Part shown: positions 8,749-17,579 of the stretch, one piece after another
Layout: every line of letters begins with the position of its first letter
How positions within the stretch are numbered: position 1 is the first letter of the stretch
Assembly (NCBI GenBank): GCA_964509125.1
Contig: CAZDVZ010000024.1
Location: 1-28,958, forward strand
DNA: 28,958 nucleotides
Direction of reading: 5' to 3'
From: SIG653 sp964509125
GTDB lineage: Bacteria > Bacillota > Clostridia > Oscillospirales > CAG-382
The notes under the pieces: model-generated
Told to the model about the DNA's origin: nothing
Database searches by the model: none
What the model saw: the letters and a program-made list of their open reading frames with translations, nothing else
Translations under genes and position numbers: made by a program

Positions 8749-9791
8749 ATTTCTATTTTCTCCTCGCCTTTAACAATTTCACCAAGTATATATGCATCTT
8801 CGCCACAGTTTTTCAAAATATCAAGAGTTTGGTCAACTTGTGATTTTGGAACAATTACACTCATACCAACTCCCATGTTATATGTGTTGAACATATCACG
8901 TTCGCTAATATTTCCTTCTTTTGCCAAAAGGTCAAATATGGGTAATATCTTTACTGCGCTTTTTTGGATCTTGGCACAAAGCCCGTCGGGAATGCTTCTT
9001 GGAATATTTTCATAAAATCCACCACCCGTTATGTGGGAAATTCCTTTAACTTCAACTTTTTCTATTAATTTAAGGATGGATCTTACATAGATTTTAGTTG
9101 GCGTGAGAAGTGTTTCCGCAATCGTCTTTCCGCCCAAAGCTTCATTGGGAACATAAAGTTTTTTATTGTTGTTATCAATATCAAAAACTTTTCTGCAAAG
9201 GGAAAAACCGTTTGAATGTATTCCCGAAGATGCCATGGCGACAACCACATCGCCCTCTTTCATTTTTGAGTTATCGATTATTTTTTCTTTATCCACAATG
9301 CCAACAGCAAATCCCGCAAGGTCGTATTCGTTTTCGGGCATCATTCCCGGATGCTCAGCGGTTTCGCCACCGATGAGGGCTGCACCCGATTGGACACATC
9401 CCTCTGCAACGCCTGCAACAATTTTTGCAATTTTTTCCGGATAATTTTTTCCGCACGCTATATAGTCGAGGAAAAACAAAGGCTTCGCTCCGCAGCAAAT
9501 AATATCATTTACGCACATTGCAACGCAATCTATACCAATCGTATCGTGCTTATCGAGTAAAATTGCCATTTTCAACTTTGTGCCAACGCCGTCTGTACCG
9601 GATACCAAAACAGGATTTTTAACGCCTTCAAGGTTAAGCCCGAAACAACCGCCAAAGCCACCCACATCGTCGAGGCATCCTGAATTTCTTGTGCGTTGTA
9701 TATGCTTCTTCATCAGTTCCACAGCCTTATATCCCGCTGTAATATCAACGCCTGCGGCGGCGTAGCTTTCGGATTTTGAATTAATACTCAT
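8742..9791 (-). CDS. purM: Phosphoribosylformylglycinamidine cyclo-ligase (AIR synthetase)
   Basis: Uses ATP to cyclise FGAM to AIR (step 5). At 349 residues it has the usual length. Family motifs include SGTDGVGTKLK, the GIDCVAMCVNDI segment that is part of the ATP site, and GGETAEHPGM. The C-terminal AIRS domain contains the HITGGGFYENIPR signature. It starts 3 bp after purF, preceded by GGAGAGGAATAAAAA, so it is tightly coupled to that gene. Confidence 0.97.
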   Translation of the reverse strand: MSINSKSESYAAAGVDITAGYKAVELMKKHIQRTRNSGCLDDVGGFGGCFGLNLEGVKNPVLVSGTDGVGTKLKMAILLDKHDTIGIDCVAMCVNDIICCGAKPLFFLDYIACGKNYPEKIAKIVAGVAEGCVQSGAALIGGETAEHPGMMPENEYDLAGFAVGIVDKEKIIDNSKMKEGDVVVAMASSGIHSNGFSLCRKVFDIDNNNKKLYVPNEALGGKTIAETLLTPTKIYVRSILKLIEKVEVKGISHITGGGFYENIPRSIPDGLCAKIQKSAVKILPIFDLLAKEGNISERDMFNTYNMGVGMSVIVPKSQVDQTLDILKNCGEDAYILGEIVKGEEKIEIC

Positions 9792-9794
9792 TTT

Positions 9795-11219
9795 TTATTC
9801 CTCTCCATTCCAACAATATGTGCAAATTTCGCAATGCTTTAAACCTATTGCCTCTATAACTCCCGGTAGAGTCTGATATTCAAGGGAAGCAAATTTCAAC
9901 TTTTCACAAATGGCACGTCTCATTTTCTTCCCGCGGTCTGTATTGCCATCCATATATTCATCAAGGTGATTTAATCCTTCTTCTCCCTCGATCTCCAATA
10001 TTGTACTTCTTGTGATCAAATCGTTTTCGGAGTTTGTACGAGAAAAATTCAAATACTTACATGAAAACATTATTGGCGGGCAAGCAGAGCGCATATGCAC
10101 TTCCTTTGCTCCGTGCTCATAAAGAAAATCGACGGTGCTTCTGAGCTGTGTACCTCTGACTATGGAATCATCTACGAACAAAAGGCTTTTACCTCTTATA
10201 AGGTCATGAACGGGTATCTGCTTCATTTTAGCTATCATATTACGCTCATTTTGTGTTGAAGGCATAAAGCTTCTCGGCCACGTTGGCGTATATTTTATAA
10301 AAGGTCTGGCAAAAGGTATTCCGCTTTCGTTTGAGTATCCTATAGCGTGAGGAGTGCCTGAATCCGGAACACCGCAAACATAGTCAATTTGACTCAAATT
10401 ACCCTTTGACATATCATCACGCGCCATTATCCTGCCGTTTTTGTACCGCATAACTTCCACGTTTACGCCTTCATAGCACGATGTGGAATATCCGTAATAT
10501 GACCACAAAAAAGCGCATATCTTTTTTTCTTTTTTAGGCGGAGACAAAACTGTAATTGATTTTGGGGATATCTCAACAATTTCGCCGGCGCCCAATTCTT
10601 TCACCGTTTCATATCCCAATTTATGCCCTGCAAAATCTTCGAAAGTAACACAATGTCCAAAATCGTTTTTACCAATAATAACAGGTATCCTTCCAAATTT
10701 ATCTCTTGCGGCAATAAGATTCCCGTCCTCTTTCAAAATTAAGATAGAAGCTGTTCCTTTTATATTTTCCCAAACAAAATTGATTCCTTCTGCGAAAGTA
10801 TCTTTTTGATGAATTAATGTAGCGATAAGCTCAATGGAATTTACCTTTCCGCCTGTCATTGCTTGAAAATGACTTCCCTTAAGGTCTAAATATTTGTCCA
10901 CCAATTCATGGGCATTGTTTATGGTACCAATGGCACAAATTGAATATACTCCCAACTTTGAACGGATAATCAACGGTTGAGGATCGTTATCACTTATACA
11001 TCCGATGGAAACATTACCGTACATTTCGTCTATAATGCCATCAAATTTAGTTCTGAATGGAGAATTTTCAATGCTATGTATTTCTCTCTGCATTCCCAAT
11101 TTGCCGTCATACGCCGCCATGCCTGCCCGTCGTGTTCCCAAATGAGAATGATAATCCGTTCCAAAAAACACTTCAGGAACACAATTTTTAAGAGATGATA
11201 TTCCAAAAAAACCGCCCAT
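9795..11219 (-). CDS. purF: PurF-family amidophosphoribosyltransferase with degenerate glutaminase domain
   Basis: Family role: PRPP to 5-phosphoribosylamine, the committed step of purine synthesis. The 474-residue protein keeps the phosphoribosyltransferase half, with PRPP motif FVDDSIVRGTQ (348-358). It also keeps cysteines placed like the Fe-S ligands of Bacillus PurF (Cys235, Cys387, Cys463, Cys466). The Ntn-glutaminase half is altered. The N-terminus is MGGFFGIS, with Gly where the Cys nucleophile of C-G-x-x-G should be. The GxxRYST arginine motif reads GCISDND (73-79), and the HNGNL oxyanion motif reads AIGTINN (96-102). No in-frame upstream start could supply a cysteine. I infer it cannot hydrolyse glutamine and may use ammonia, or be regulatory with a second PurF elsewhere. 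A good GGAGG precedes the ATG, 26 bp after purC. Confidence 0.93.
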   Translation of the reverse strand: MGGFFGISSLKNCVPEVFFGTDYHSHLGTRRAGMAAYDGKLGMQREIHSIENSPFRTKFDGIIDEMYGNVSIGCISDNDPQPLIIRSKLGVYSICAIGTINNAHELVDKYLDLKGSHFQAMTGGKVNSIELIATLIHQKDTFAEGINFVWENIKGTASILILKEDGNLIAARDKFGRIPVIIGKNDFGHCVTFEDFAGHKLGYETVKELGAGEIVEISPKSITVLSPPKKEKKICAFLWSYYGYSTSCYEGVNVEVMRYKNGRIMARDDMSKGNLSQIDYVCGVPDSGTPHAIGYSNESGIPFARPFIKYTPTWPRSFMPSTQNERNMIAKMKQIPVHDLIRGKSLLFVDDSIVRGTQLRSTVDFLYEHGAKEVHMRSACPPIMFSCKYLNFSRTNSENDLITRSTILEIEGEEGLNHLDEYMDGNTDRGKKMRRAICEKLKFASLEYQTLPGVIEAIGLKHCEICTYCWNGEE

Positions 11220-11245
11220 AAAAAGGAACCTCCGCTTTGTTTTAT

Positions 11246-11926
11246 TTATGCAAAGAAAAGTTTTGACAATGTCATGGGATCAATATATTCACCGTTTTTA
11301 TAAACTCTCATGTTTCCCGAAGCAATTTCATCTATAAGCATAACATTTCCGTTGGAGTCATATCCAAACTCAAACTTTATGTCATAAAGAATAAGTCCTT
11401 TGTTAAGAAGATCGTCTGCAACAATACGTGTGATCTTTTGTGTCATTTCTTTAATGTCATCATACTGCTTTTCGCTCATAACGCCAAGGGCTACAAGCGC
11501 ATCTTTTATAACAAGAGGATCGCCTTTTTCATCATTTTTAAACGTCATTTCAACATATTCGGGAAGATCTGCGCCTTCTTCTATATAATCACTGTAGCGA
11601 CGATAAAAACTTCCTACAGCCTTATGACGACAAATAACTTCAAGCCCTTTTCCAAACACCTTTGCAGGAAGAACTTCCATTGTGGTATTATCAAGATCCG
11701 CGCTTACAAAATGAGTTTTGATTCCCGACATATTAACCTTTTCAAAGAAATAAACCGACATTCTGAGGTTAACATCGCCAACGCCTTCGATTGTAAGTCC
11801 AACTGTATTTTCGCCCGGATCAAACACCCCGTCTTTTCCTGTACAATCATCCTTAAATTTGAGCAAATAGTTTCCGTTGTCAAGGGCAAAAACGTCTTTT
11901 GTTTTTCCTGTATATACTTTTTTCAT
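11246..11926 (-). CDS. purC: SAICAR synthetase
   Basis: Couples aspartate to CAIR with ATP (step 7). The 226-residue protein starts KKVYTGKTKDVF, the glycine-rich ATP-binding start of the family. It contains FKDDCTGKDG and the CRHKAVGSFYRRY substrate-binding region. The usual C-terminal motif DEISPDTxRxW is replaced by DEIASGNMRVYKNGEY, a divergent form I associate with clostridial homologues. AAGGAGAAATAAATT precedes the ATG, 13 bp after purE. Function is well supported by family and context; the divergent motif slightly lowers certainty. Confidence 0.93.
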   Translation of the reverse strand: MKKVYTGKTKDVFALDNGNYLLKFKDDCTGKDGVFDPGENTVGLTIEGVGDVNLRMSVYFFEKVNMSGIKTHFVSADLDNTTMEVLPAKVFGKGLEVICRHKAVGSFYRRYSDYIEEGADLPEYVEMTFKNDEKGDPLVIKDALVALGVMSEKQYDDIKEMTQKITRIVADDLLNKGLILYDIKFEFGYDSNGNVMLIDEIASGNMRVYKNGEYIDPMTLSKLFFA

Positions 11927-11939
11927 AATTTATTTCTCC

Positions 11940-12428
11940 TTATAATTTAGACATTATATCCTTATCTTTTTCTAAAACAGCGTCGGCATCTTTTTTCCTT
12001 TTCTCTCTTAGTTTCTCATAAAGAGTGTTATCAGAAATTGCAAGCATTTCAATTGCAAGCAAAGCGGCGTTTGCGCCACCGTTAACAGCAACGGTTGCTA
12101 CCGGAACGCCTGTAGGCATTTGAACCGTGGAAAGAAGGGCATCGTAGCCATCAAAAACAGATGATTTACACGGTATACCAATTACAGGCAAAGTGGTATT
12201 TGCCGCAATAGCCCCTGCTAAATGAGCCGCCATACCCGCTACAGCAATTATAACACCGAAACCGTTTTCTCTCGCACTGCGTGCAAAGTCTCTCGCTTCT
12301 TCCGGAGTTCTGTGAGCTGAATAGATGTGTACCTCAAAGGGAACATCAAAAGTTCTTAAAACATCAACCGTTTTTTGTACAACGGGAAGATCGCTGTCGC
12401 TTCCCATAACTATTCCAACTTTTTTCAT
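11940..12428 (-). CDS. purE: N5-carboxyaminoimidazole ribonucleotide mutase / AIR carboxylase PurE
   Basis: Forms CAIR (step 6). The 162-residue protein has GSDSD (9-13), SAHRTP (37-42) and the AGMAAHLAG loop (64-72), followed by the conserved LLSTVQMPTGVPVATV. These resemble class I (PurK-dependent) PurE more than the class II AIR carboxylases, but no purK lies in the window. Whether it takes N5-CAIR or AIR plus CO2 is therefore open. GTAGGAGAATGAA precedes the ATG, 9 bp after guaB. Confidence 0.95.
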   Translation of the reverse strand: MKKVGIVMGSDSDLPVVQKTVDVLRTFDVPFEVHIYSAHRTPEEARDFARSARENGFGVIIAVAGMAAHLAGAIAANTTLPVIGIPCKSSVFDGYDALLSTVQMPTGVPVATVAVNGGANAALLAIEMLAISDNTLYEKLREKRKKDADAVLEKDKDIMSKL

Positions 12429-12437
12429 TTCATTCTC

Positions 12438-13943
12438 CTACTTTATAGGTGTACTTTTATCTTTTTGAATTACATCGTGTGCTCCGCCCTCTGTAATACT
12501 TACGGAAGAAACCAACGTAAGCTTTGCTTTTTTCTGAAGCTCAGATATGGAAAGTGCTCCGCAGTTACACATGGTAGAGCGTACCTTACTGAGAGACAAG
12601 GCTACATTATCCTTAAGCGAGCCCGCATAAGGAACATAAGAATCTACACCTTCCTCAAAGGAAAGCTTTTTATCTCCGCCCATATCATATCGCTGCCAGT
12701 TTCTCGCTCGATTACTTCCCTCGCCCCAATATTCTTTATAATATGTGCCACCAATGTTCACCTTGTTTGTTGGGCTTTCGTCAAATCGTGCAAAATATCT
12801 TCCAAGCATAACGAAATCTGCTCCCATAGCAAGGGCCAAGGTGATATGGTGGTCATAAACGATTCCACCATCAGAGCAAACGGGAACATATATTCCTGTT
12901 TCTTTATAATATTCGTCTCTCGCCTTACAAACTTCAATAAGAGCTGTAGCCTGTCCTCTGCCAATACCCTTTGTTTCTCTCGTAATGCAAATTGATCCGC
13001 CGCCTATTCCAACCTTAATAAAATCCGCTCCGCAATCTGCAAGGAAACGAAAGCCGTCAGCGTCCACAACATTACCTGCGCCAACCCTTACAGTATTACC
13101 GTATTTGCTTCTGATCCAATCTATCGTAATTTTTTGCCACTCCGAAAATCCCTCGGAAGAATCGATACAAAGTACATCCGCGCCCGCATCGATCAAAGCG
13201 GGAACTCTTATTTCATAATCCCTTGTGTTTATACCGGCACCAACAACGTAACGCTTATTGTCATCTAAAAGTTCGTTGGGGTTTTGTTTATGAGTATCAT
13301 AGTCCTTACGAAAAACAAAATAACAAAGATTTCCCTCTTCGTTGACTATTGGGAGAGAATTTAATTTGTTATCCCAAATTATGTCGTTCGCTTCTTTCAG
13401 CGTTGTTCCTTCTTTTGCACAAACAAGTTTTGAAAACGGTGTCATAAATTCTTCCACCTTTGTTGCGGGTGACATTCGGCTTACTCTATAATCTCTACCC
13501 GTTACAATGCCAAGAAGTTTTCCCGTAGATGTTCCGTCAGAAGTTACTGCGACAGTGGAGTGACCCGTCTTTTCTTTAAGCGCAACAATATCCGCCAATG
13601 TATCATCGGGTTTTACATTGGAATCGGAATTTACAAATCCCGCCTTATGATTTTTAGCGCGTTTTACCATTGCCGCTTCATCTTCAACGGACTGGGAGCC
13701 GTAAATAAAAGATACACCGCCCTCCATAGCAAGAGCAACAGCGAGTCGGTCACCGGAAACAGACTGCATTATTGCGGAAACTAAAGGAATATTCATAGTA
13801 ATAGCGCTTTCATCTCCTTTTTTAAAGCGCACTAAAGGTGTTTTCAAACTCACGTTTGACGGAATACATTCTGATGAAGAGTATCCGGGGATAAGCAAGT
13901 ATTCATTAAAAGTATGAGAGGGTTCGTTTACAAAAATAGCCAT
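12438..13943 (-). CDS. guaB: IMP dehydrogenase, Tritrichomonas-like type
   Basis: Oxidises IMP to XMP with NAD, the entry to GMP synthesis. The 501-residue (beta/alpha)8 barrel carries inserted CBS domains (about 100-220). Catalytic Cys319 is in GGGSICITRE, Arg382 in GRYFARF, and the mobile-flap pair Arg418-Tyr419 in RNWQRYD. From memory, these positions, together with Lys310 and Glu431, coincide with those of Tritrichomonas foetus IMPDH. The N-terminus NEPSHTFNEYLLIPG is also nearly the same as in that protist. The start was set at 13943, where AAAGGAGATATTTTATAT precedes ATG; the 43-residue extension upstream only overlaps pyrI. It sits 23 bp after pyrI at the switch from pyrimidine to purine genes. 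Confidence 0.97.
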   Translation of the reverse strand: MAIFVNEPSHTFNEYLLIPGYSSSECIPSNVSLKTPLVRFKKGDESAITMNIPLVSAIMQSVSGDRLAVALAMEGGVSFIYGSQSVEDEAAMVKRAKNHKAGFVNSDSNVKPDDTLADIVALKEKTGHSTVAVTSDGTSTGKLLGIVTGRDYRVSRMSPATKVEEFMTPFSKLVCAKEGTTLKEANDIIWDNKLNSLPIVNEEGNLCYFVFRKDYDTHKQNPNELLDDNKRYVVGAGINTRDYEIRVPALIDAGADVLCIDSSEGFSEWQKITIDWIRSKYGNTVRVGAGNVVDADGFRFLADCGADFIKVGIGGGSICITRETKGIGRGQATALIEVCKARDEYYKETGIYVPVCSDGGIVYDHHITLALAMGADFVMLGRYFARFDESPTNKVNIGGTYYKEYWGEGSNRARNWQRYDMGGDKKLSFEEGVDSYVPYAGSLKDNVALSLSKVRSTMCNCGALSISELQKKAKLTLVSSVSITEGGAHDVIQKDKSTPIK

Positions 13944-13966
13944 ATATAAAATATCTCCTTTTAAAA

Positions 13967-14386
13967 TTATAATTCCGCTTTCGTTTCGCAGTACAAGCAA
14001 CGATAAATTTTCTTTTCCCGATTGGTCAACTTGAATATGTGATCTATTTCCTGCTCTACTGATGTTATGCAACGTGGGTTTTTACATTTTAAAACATTTG
14101 TAAGCATTTCAGGCATTTCAATTGTATACTTAGAAATCAATTTGCCGTCTTTTATAATATTAATGGTTGCTCCGGGATCTACATAACCGATAATGTCAAT
14201 ATCAGGAACAATTTCTCCGTCAATTTTTATAATATCTTTTTTGCCTCTCTTTGTACTATGAGCGTTTTTGATTATGGCAATTGAACAATCCAAAGAGTCA
14301 AGCCCTAAAAGCTGATAAAGTGCCATTGCATTTCCCGCCGTTATATGGTCAATGACAACGCCGTTTGTAATTGAATCAATGTTCAT
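13967..14386 (-). CDS. pyrI: Aspartate carbamoyltransferase regulatory chain
   Basis: The nucleotide-binding allosteric subunit of the aspartate transcarbamoylase dodecamer. The 139-residue protein has the N-terminal effector domain and a C-terminal zinc domain with Cys101, 106, 130 and 133. The spacing C-x4-C-x23-C-x2-C is identical to E. coli PyrI, where it contacts PyrB. It overlaps the end of pyrB. The start was set at the ATG giving MNIDSITNG, nine bases after GGAGG. The ATG at 14395 touches that GGAGG directly and is unlikely. Its presence indicates feedback control of PyrB by nucleotides at the protein level. Confidence 0.95.
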   Translation of the reverse strand: MNIDSITNGVVIDHITAGNAMALYQLLGLDSLDCSIAIIKNAHSTKRGKKDIIKIDGEIVPDIDIIGYVDPGATINIIKDGKLISKYTIEMPEMLTNVLKCKNPRCITSVEQEIDHIFKLTNREKKIYRCLYCETKAEL

Positions 14387-15302
14387 TATTTGCATCCTCC
14401 AGCAGTTTTAAAATCAAAGCCATGCGAATATATTTTCCGTTTTTAACTTGTTTAAAATAACACGCACGTGGGTCTGTATCTATTGCAACGCTTATTTCAT
14501 TAACTCTTGGAAGTGGATGCATTACTATTAGATCTTCCTTTGCTTTTAACATCTTTTTCGGCTCTAAAATGTAGCTATCCTTCAACCTCAAATAGTCTTC
14601 TTCATTAAAAAAACGCTCTCTTTGAACACGTGTCATATACAAGACATCAAGTTCGGGAAGCACTTCTTCAAGGCTTGTTGTTTGCGTATACGGGATGCCT
14701 TTTTCCTTCAAAACATCCTTCTTTACATAGCTGGGAAGTTTTAATTCATCAGGAGAGATGAGCACAAATTTCACACCTTTGTATCTTGAAAGGGCGTTTA
14801 TAAGAGAGTGTACGGTTCTTCCGAATTTCAGATCACCGCAAAGTCCGACGGTTAAATTTTCAAATCCGCCTTTTTCACGGTGTATCGTAAGAAGGTCTGC
14901 CAAAGTTTGTGTTGGGTGACTGTGTCCGCCGTCTCCGGCATTTATAACGGGTATGGTTGCGTTTTTCATGGCAACGTATGCAGAGCCTTCCTTTGGGTGA
15001 CGCATTGCAATTATATCTGCATAGCAGCTTATTACCTTTGCAGTATCCGCGACGCTCTCTCCCTTTACCGATGATGAAGAAGCTGCTTCGGAAAAGCCTA
15101 AAACATTTCCGCCCAACTCATACATTGCCGCCTCAAAGCTCAGTCTTGTTCTTGTAGAGGGTTCGAAAAAAAGCGTTGCCAACTTTTTTCCTTTACATTT
15201 TTCCTTGTATTTTTCGGGATAAGATATAATATCATTTGATGTTTCTATAAGCTGTTCAATTTCTTCCGTAGTAAAATCCGTAATATCAATAAGTCCTCTC
15301 AT
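14376..15302 (-). CDS. pyrB: Aspartate carbamoyltransferase catalytic chain
   Basis: Makes carbamoyl aspartate from carbamoyl phosphate and aspartate. The 308-residue protein has the carbamoyl-phosphate motif STRTR (49-53), the SSSSVKGES loop (75-83) from the neighbouring subunit, and HPTQ (129-132). The ATG overlaps the pyrE stop (ATGA), and the 3' end contains the ribosome site for pyrI. The two chains are therefore coupled in translation, as expected for a PyrB-PyrI complex. Confidence 0.98.
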   Translation of the reverse strand: MRGLIDITDFTTEEIEQLIETSNDIISYPEKYKEKCKGKKLATLFFEPSTRTRLSFEAAMYELGGNVLGFSEAASSSSVKGESVADTAKVISCYADIIAMRHPKEGSAYVAMKNATIPVINAGDGGHSHPTQTLADLLTIHREKGGFENLTVGLCGDLKFGRTVHSLINALSRYKGVKFVLISPDELKLPSYVKKDVLKEKGIPYTQTTSLEEVLPELDVLYMTRVQRERFFNEEDYLRLKDSYILEPKKMLKAKEDLIVMHPLPRVNEISVAIDTDPRACYFKQVKNGKYIRMALILKLLEDANNEH

Positions 15303-15955
15303 AATGCGGCTCCGTTTACAGATAAATATTTTTTGATACGTTCTACATTTTCACGGTTACTTTCATCTTCTTCAAGATATTCCATAATATCATACACATC
15401 AACGACAGAATAAACAGGGAATCCAAATTCTTCTTCAATTTCTTTCATGGCAGATTTTTCACCTTTCCCTTTTTCTTTCCTGTCAACCATAACAAAAACC
15501 GCTGACACCTTTACGCCTTCAAGCTTTTGAAGGTTTGCCATGCTTTCACGAATAGCAGTGCCCGCCGTTATTACATCTTCAACAATAACGACCTCTTCCC
15601 CTGATTTTGGGGTATATCCAATAAAAACGCCACCTTCGCCATGATCTTTTTCCTCTTTTCTATTAAAGAAAAACGGAACATCCAATCCCGATTTGGAAAG
15701 CGCGACAGCAGACGAAACTGCAATGGATATGCCTTTGTAAGCAGGGCCGTAAAGGACGGCTTTTTTATTCCCTATTTTTTCAAGATACGCCTTTGCATAA
15801 AACTCACCCAAAGCAGAAATTTGATCTCCTGTTTTAATTTCTCCCGCATTTATGAAATATGGAAGCTTTCTTCCGCTTTTGGCTGTAAAATCACCGAATT
15901 TTAAAACATTTGCTCTTTGTAAAAACTCAATAAACTCTCTCTTATAGCCTTCCAT
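15299..15955 (-). CDS. pyrE: Orotate phosphoribosyltransferase
   Basis: Adds PRPP to orotate giving OMP. The 218-residue protein has the type I PRPP-binding loop VVIVEDVITAGTA (122-134), the upstream NRKEEKDHGEGG loop that holds catalytic lysines, and YGPAYKG (69-75). TAGGAG precedes the ATG, 15 bp after pyrF. Confidence 0.97.
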   Translation of the reverse strand: MEGYKREFIEFLQRANVLKFGDFTAKSGRKLPYFINAGEIKTGDQISALGEFYAKAYLEKIGNKKAVLYGPAYKGISIAVSSAVALSKSGLDVPFFFNRKEEKDHGEGGVFIGYTPKSGEEVVIVEDVITAGTAIRESMANLQKLEGVKVSAVFVMVDRKEKGKGEKSAMKEIEEEFGFPVYSVVDVYDIMEYLEEDESNRENVERIKKYLSVNGAAL

Positions 15956-15970
15956 ATTTTAATCTCCTAT

Positions 15971-16669
15971 TTAATCTACAAATTCTCTTAAACAGCGTTC
16001 ATATGCGCTCACAGGGTCTTCTGCGGCTGTAATAGGTCTGCCCACAACAATGTAATCAGATCCAATTTTTTTAGCTTCCGCAGGTGTCATAACGCGTTTT
16101 TGATCTCCAATGTCACCATCTGCAAAACGAACACCGGGTGTTACGGTTATAAAGTCGCTTCCACAATGATCATGCACCGCACCCGCTTCAAGAGGGGAAC
16201 AAACAACTCCGTCAAGTCCTGCTGCTTTAGCACAATTTGCATAGTGCATAACAACATTTTCCATTTTCTCTTTTATTAAAAGATCGTTTTCCATGCTTTC
16301 TTGACTTGTTGAGGTAAGCTGTGTTACCGCAATTAAAATAGGGCGTGTTCCGTCCTCTCTTGTCAAACCTTCTACAGCGGCTTTCATCATGCCCAAAGTC
16401 CCCGCCGCATGAAGATTAGTCATATCAACATCAAGACGTGAAAGCACAGCCATGGATTTTTTTACCGTATTTGGTATATCATGAAGCTTTAAATCCAAAA
16501 ATATCTTATGCCCTCTCGCTTTTATTTCTTTTACTATAGAGGGCCCCTCTGCATAATATAGCTCCATGCCGATTTTAACAAAAGGTTTTTTTCCTTTAAA
16601 TTTGTCCAAAAAACTCAAAACCGCTTCCTTACTTGAAAAATCACACGCTACGATTACATCCTTACCCAT
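15971..16669 (-). CDS. pyrF: Orotidine 5'-phosphate decarboxylase
   Basis: Decarboxylates OMP to UMP, the last step. The 232-residue protein has Asp10 near the N-terminus and the catalytic DLKLHDIPNT (Asp59, Lys61, Asp64), with PGVRFADGD as the phosphate-binding loop. AGGAGGAGCACATA precedes the ATG, which overlaps the end of pyrD by 8 bp. Confidence 0.97.
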   Translation of the reverse strand: MGKDVIVACDFSSKEAVLSFLDKFKGKKPFVKIGMELYYAEGPSIVKEIKARGHKIFLDLKLHDIPNTVKKSMAVLSRLDVDMTNLHAAGTLGMMKAAVEGLTREDGTRPILIAVTQLTSTSQESMENDLLIKEKMENVVMHYANCAKAAGLDGVVCSPLEAGAVHDHCGSDFITVTPGVRFADGDIGDQKRVMTPAEAKKIGSDYIVVGRPITAAEDPVSAYERCLREFVD

Positions 16670-17579
16670 TATGTGCTCCTCCTATTATATCTTTTAAATT
16701 ATAAATACCCAGCTTGTCCATTACGCTTTCCAAATTTTCAATTATATTTTTGCAAGCGTAAGGGTTAATAAGGTTGGCTGTTCCTACCTGAACGGCGCTT
16801 GCACCTGCGAGCATCATTTCAACAACATCTTCTGCACAACTTATTCCACCCATACCTATTATTGGGATCTTTACTGCTTCATAAACTTGATAAACCATTC
16901 TAAGCGCAACAGGAAAAATTGCAGGGCCTGAAAAGCCGCCCATTTTATTTGCAATAATTGGTTTTCTTTTATTAAGGTCGATTCTCATTCCAAGCATTGT
17001 ATTTATCATACTGATTCCATCTGCGCCTGCATCTTCACACGCCTTTGCAATGGAAACAATATCTGTGACATTTGGTGACAATTTTATTATAACAGGTTTT
17101 TTTGTAGCATTCTTAACGCTTCTTGTAACTTCACGCGCTGCAGCGGGAGATGTTCCAAAACTCATACCGCCTCCATGGACGTTGGGACAACTTATATTTA
17201 TTTCAAGCCAACCAATATCGTTACATTGATCAAGCCTTTGTGCTGTATAAACATATTCATCCACTGAAAACCCGCCAACATTAGCCATGACCTTTTTGTT
17301 AAAACATTTTCGAAGCTTAGGAAGCTCTTTGGATATTACGGCATCCACTCCGGGATTTTGAAGTCCTACGGCGTTTATCATTCCGCTATAGCATTCTGCG
17401 ATACGAGGAGTTGGATTTCCAAATCTTTCATCTTTTGTTGTTCCTTTAAATGAAAATGTTCCTAAAATATTTATATCATAAAATTCAGCGTATTCATATC
17501 CATATCCAAATGTTCCGCTGGAGGGAATTATAGGATTATCGATCTCTGCACCGCATAGGGAAACGCTTAATCTTCCCAC
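16662..17579 (-). CDS. pyrD: Dihydroorotate dehydrogenase, class 1B catalytic subunit
   Basis: Oxidises dihydroorotate to orotate on FMN, passing electrons through PyrK to NAD. The 305-residue protein has the class 1 signature EINISCPNVHGGG with Cys131 as the active-site base; Cys rather than Ser marks class 1. GMGGISCAEDV near the C-terminus belongs to the FMN phosphate site. The start was set at GTG (17579), seven bases after AAAGGAGG; a longer reading from 17618 lies inside pyrK. The GTG start overlaps the pyrK 3' end by 13 bp, fitting a 1:1 PyrD-PyrK heterotetramer. Confidence 0.96.
   Translation of the reverse strand: MGRLSVSLCGAEIDNPIIPSSGTFGYGYEYAEFYDINILGTFSFKGTTKDERFGNPTPRIAECYSGMINAVGLQNPGVDAVISKELPKLRKCFNKKVMANVGGFSVDEYVYTAQRLDQCNDIGWLEINISCPNVHGGGMSFGTSPAAAREVTRSVKNATKKPVIIKLSPNVTDIVSIAKACEDAGADGISMINTMLGMRIDLNKRKPIIANKMGGFSGPAIFPVALRMVYQVYEAVKIPIIGMGGISCAEDVVEMMLAGASAVQVGTANLINPYACKNIIENLESVMDKLGIYNLKDIIGGAHNG

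Noticed and set aside
12375..12995. Plus-strand open frame of 206 codons
   Set aside because: It lies antisense to guaB and the guaB-purE junction, with no family resemblance.
13944..14072. 43-residue N-terminal extension of the IMP dehydrogenase
   Set aside because: It lies over pyrI, has no family similarity, and the internal ATG has AAAGGAG and matches known IMPDH starts.
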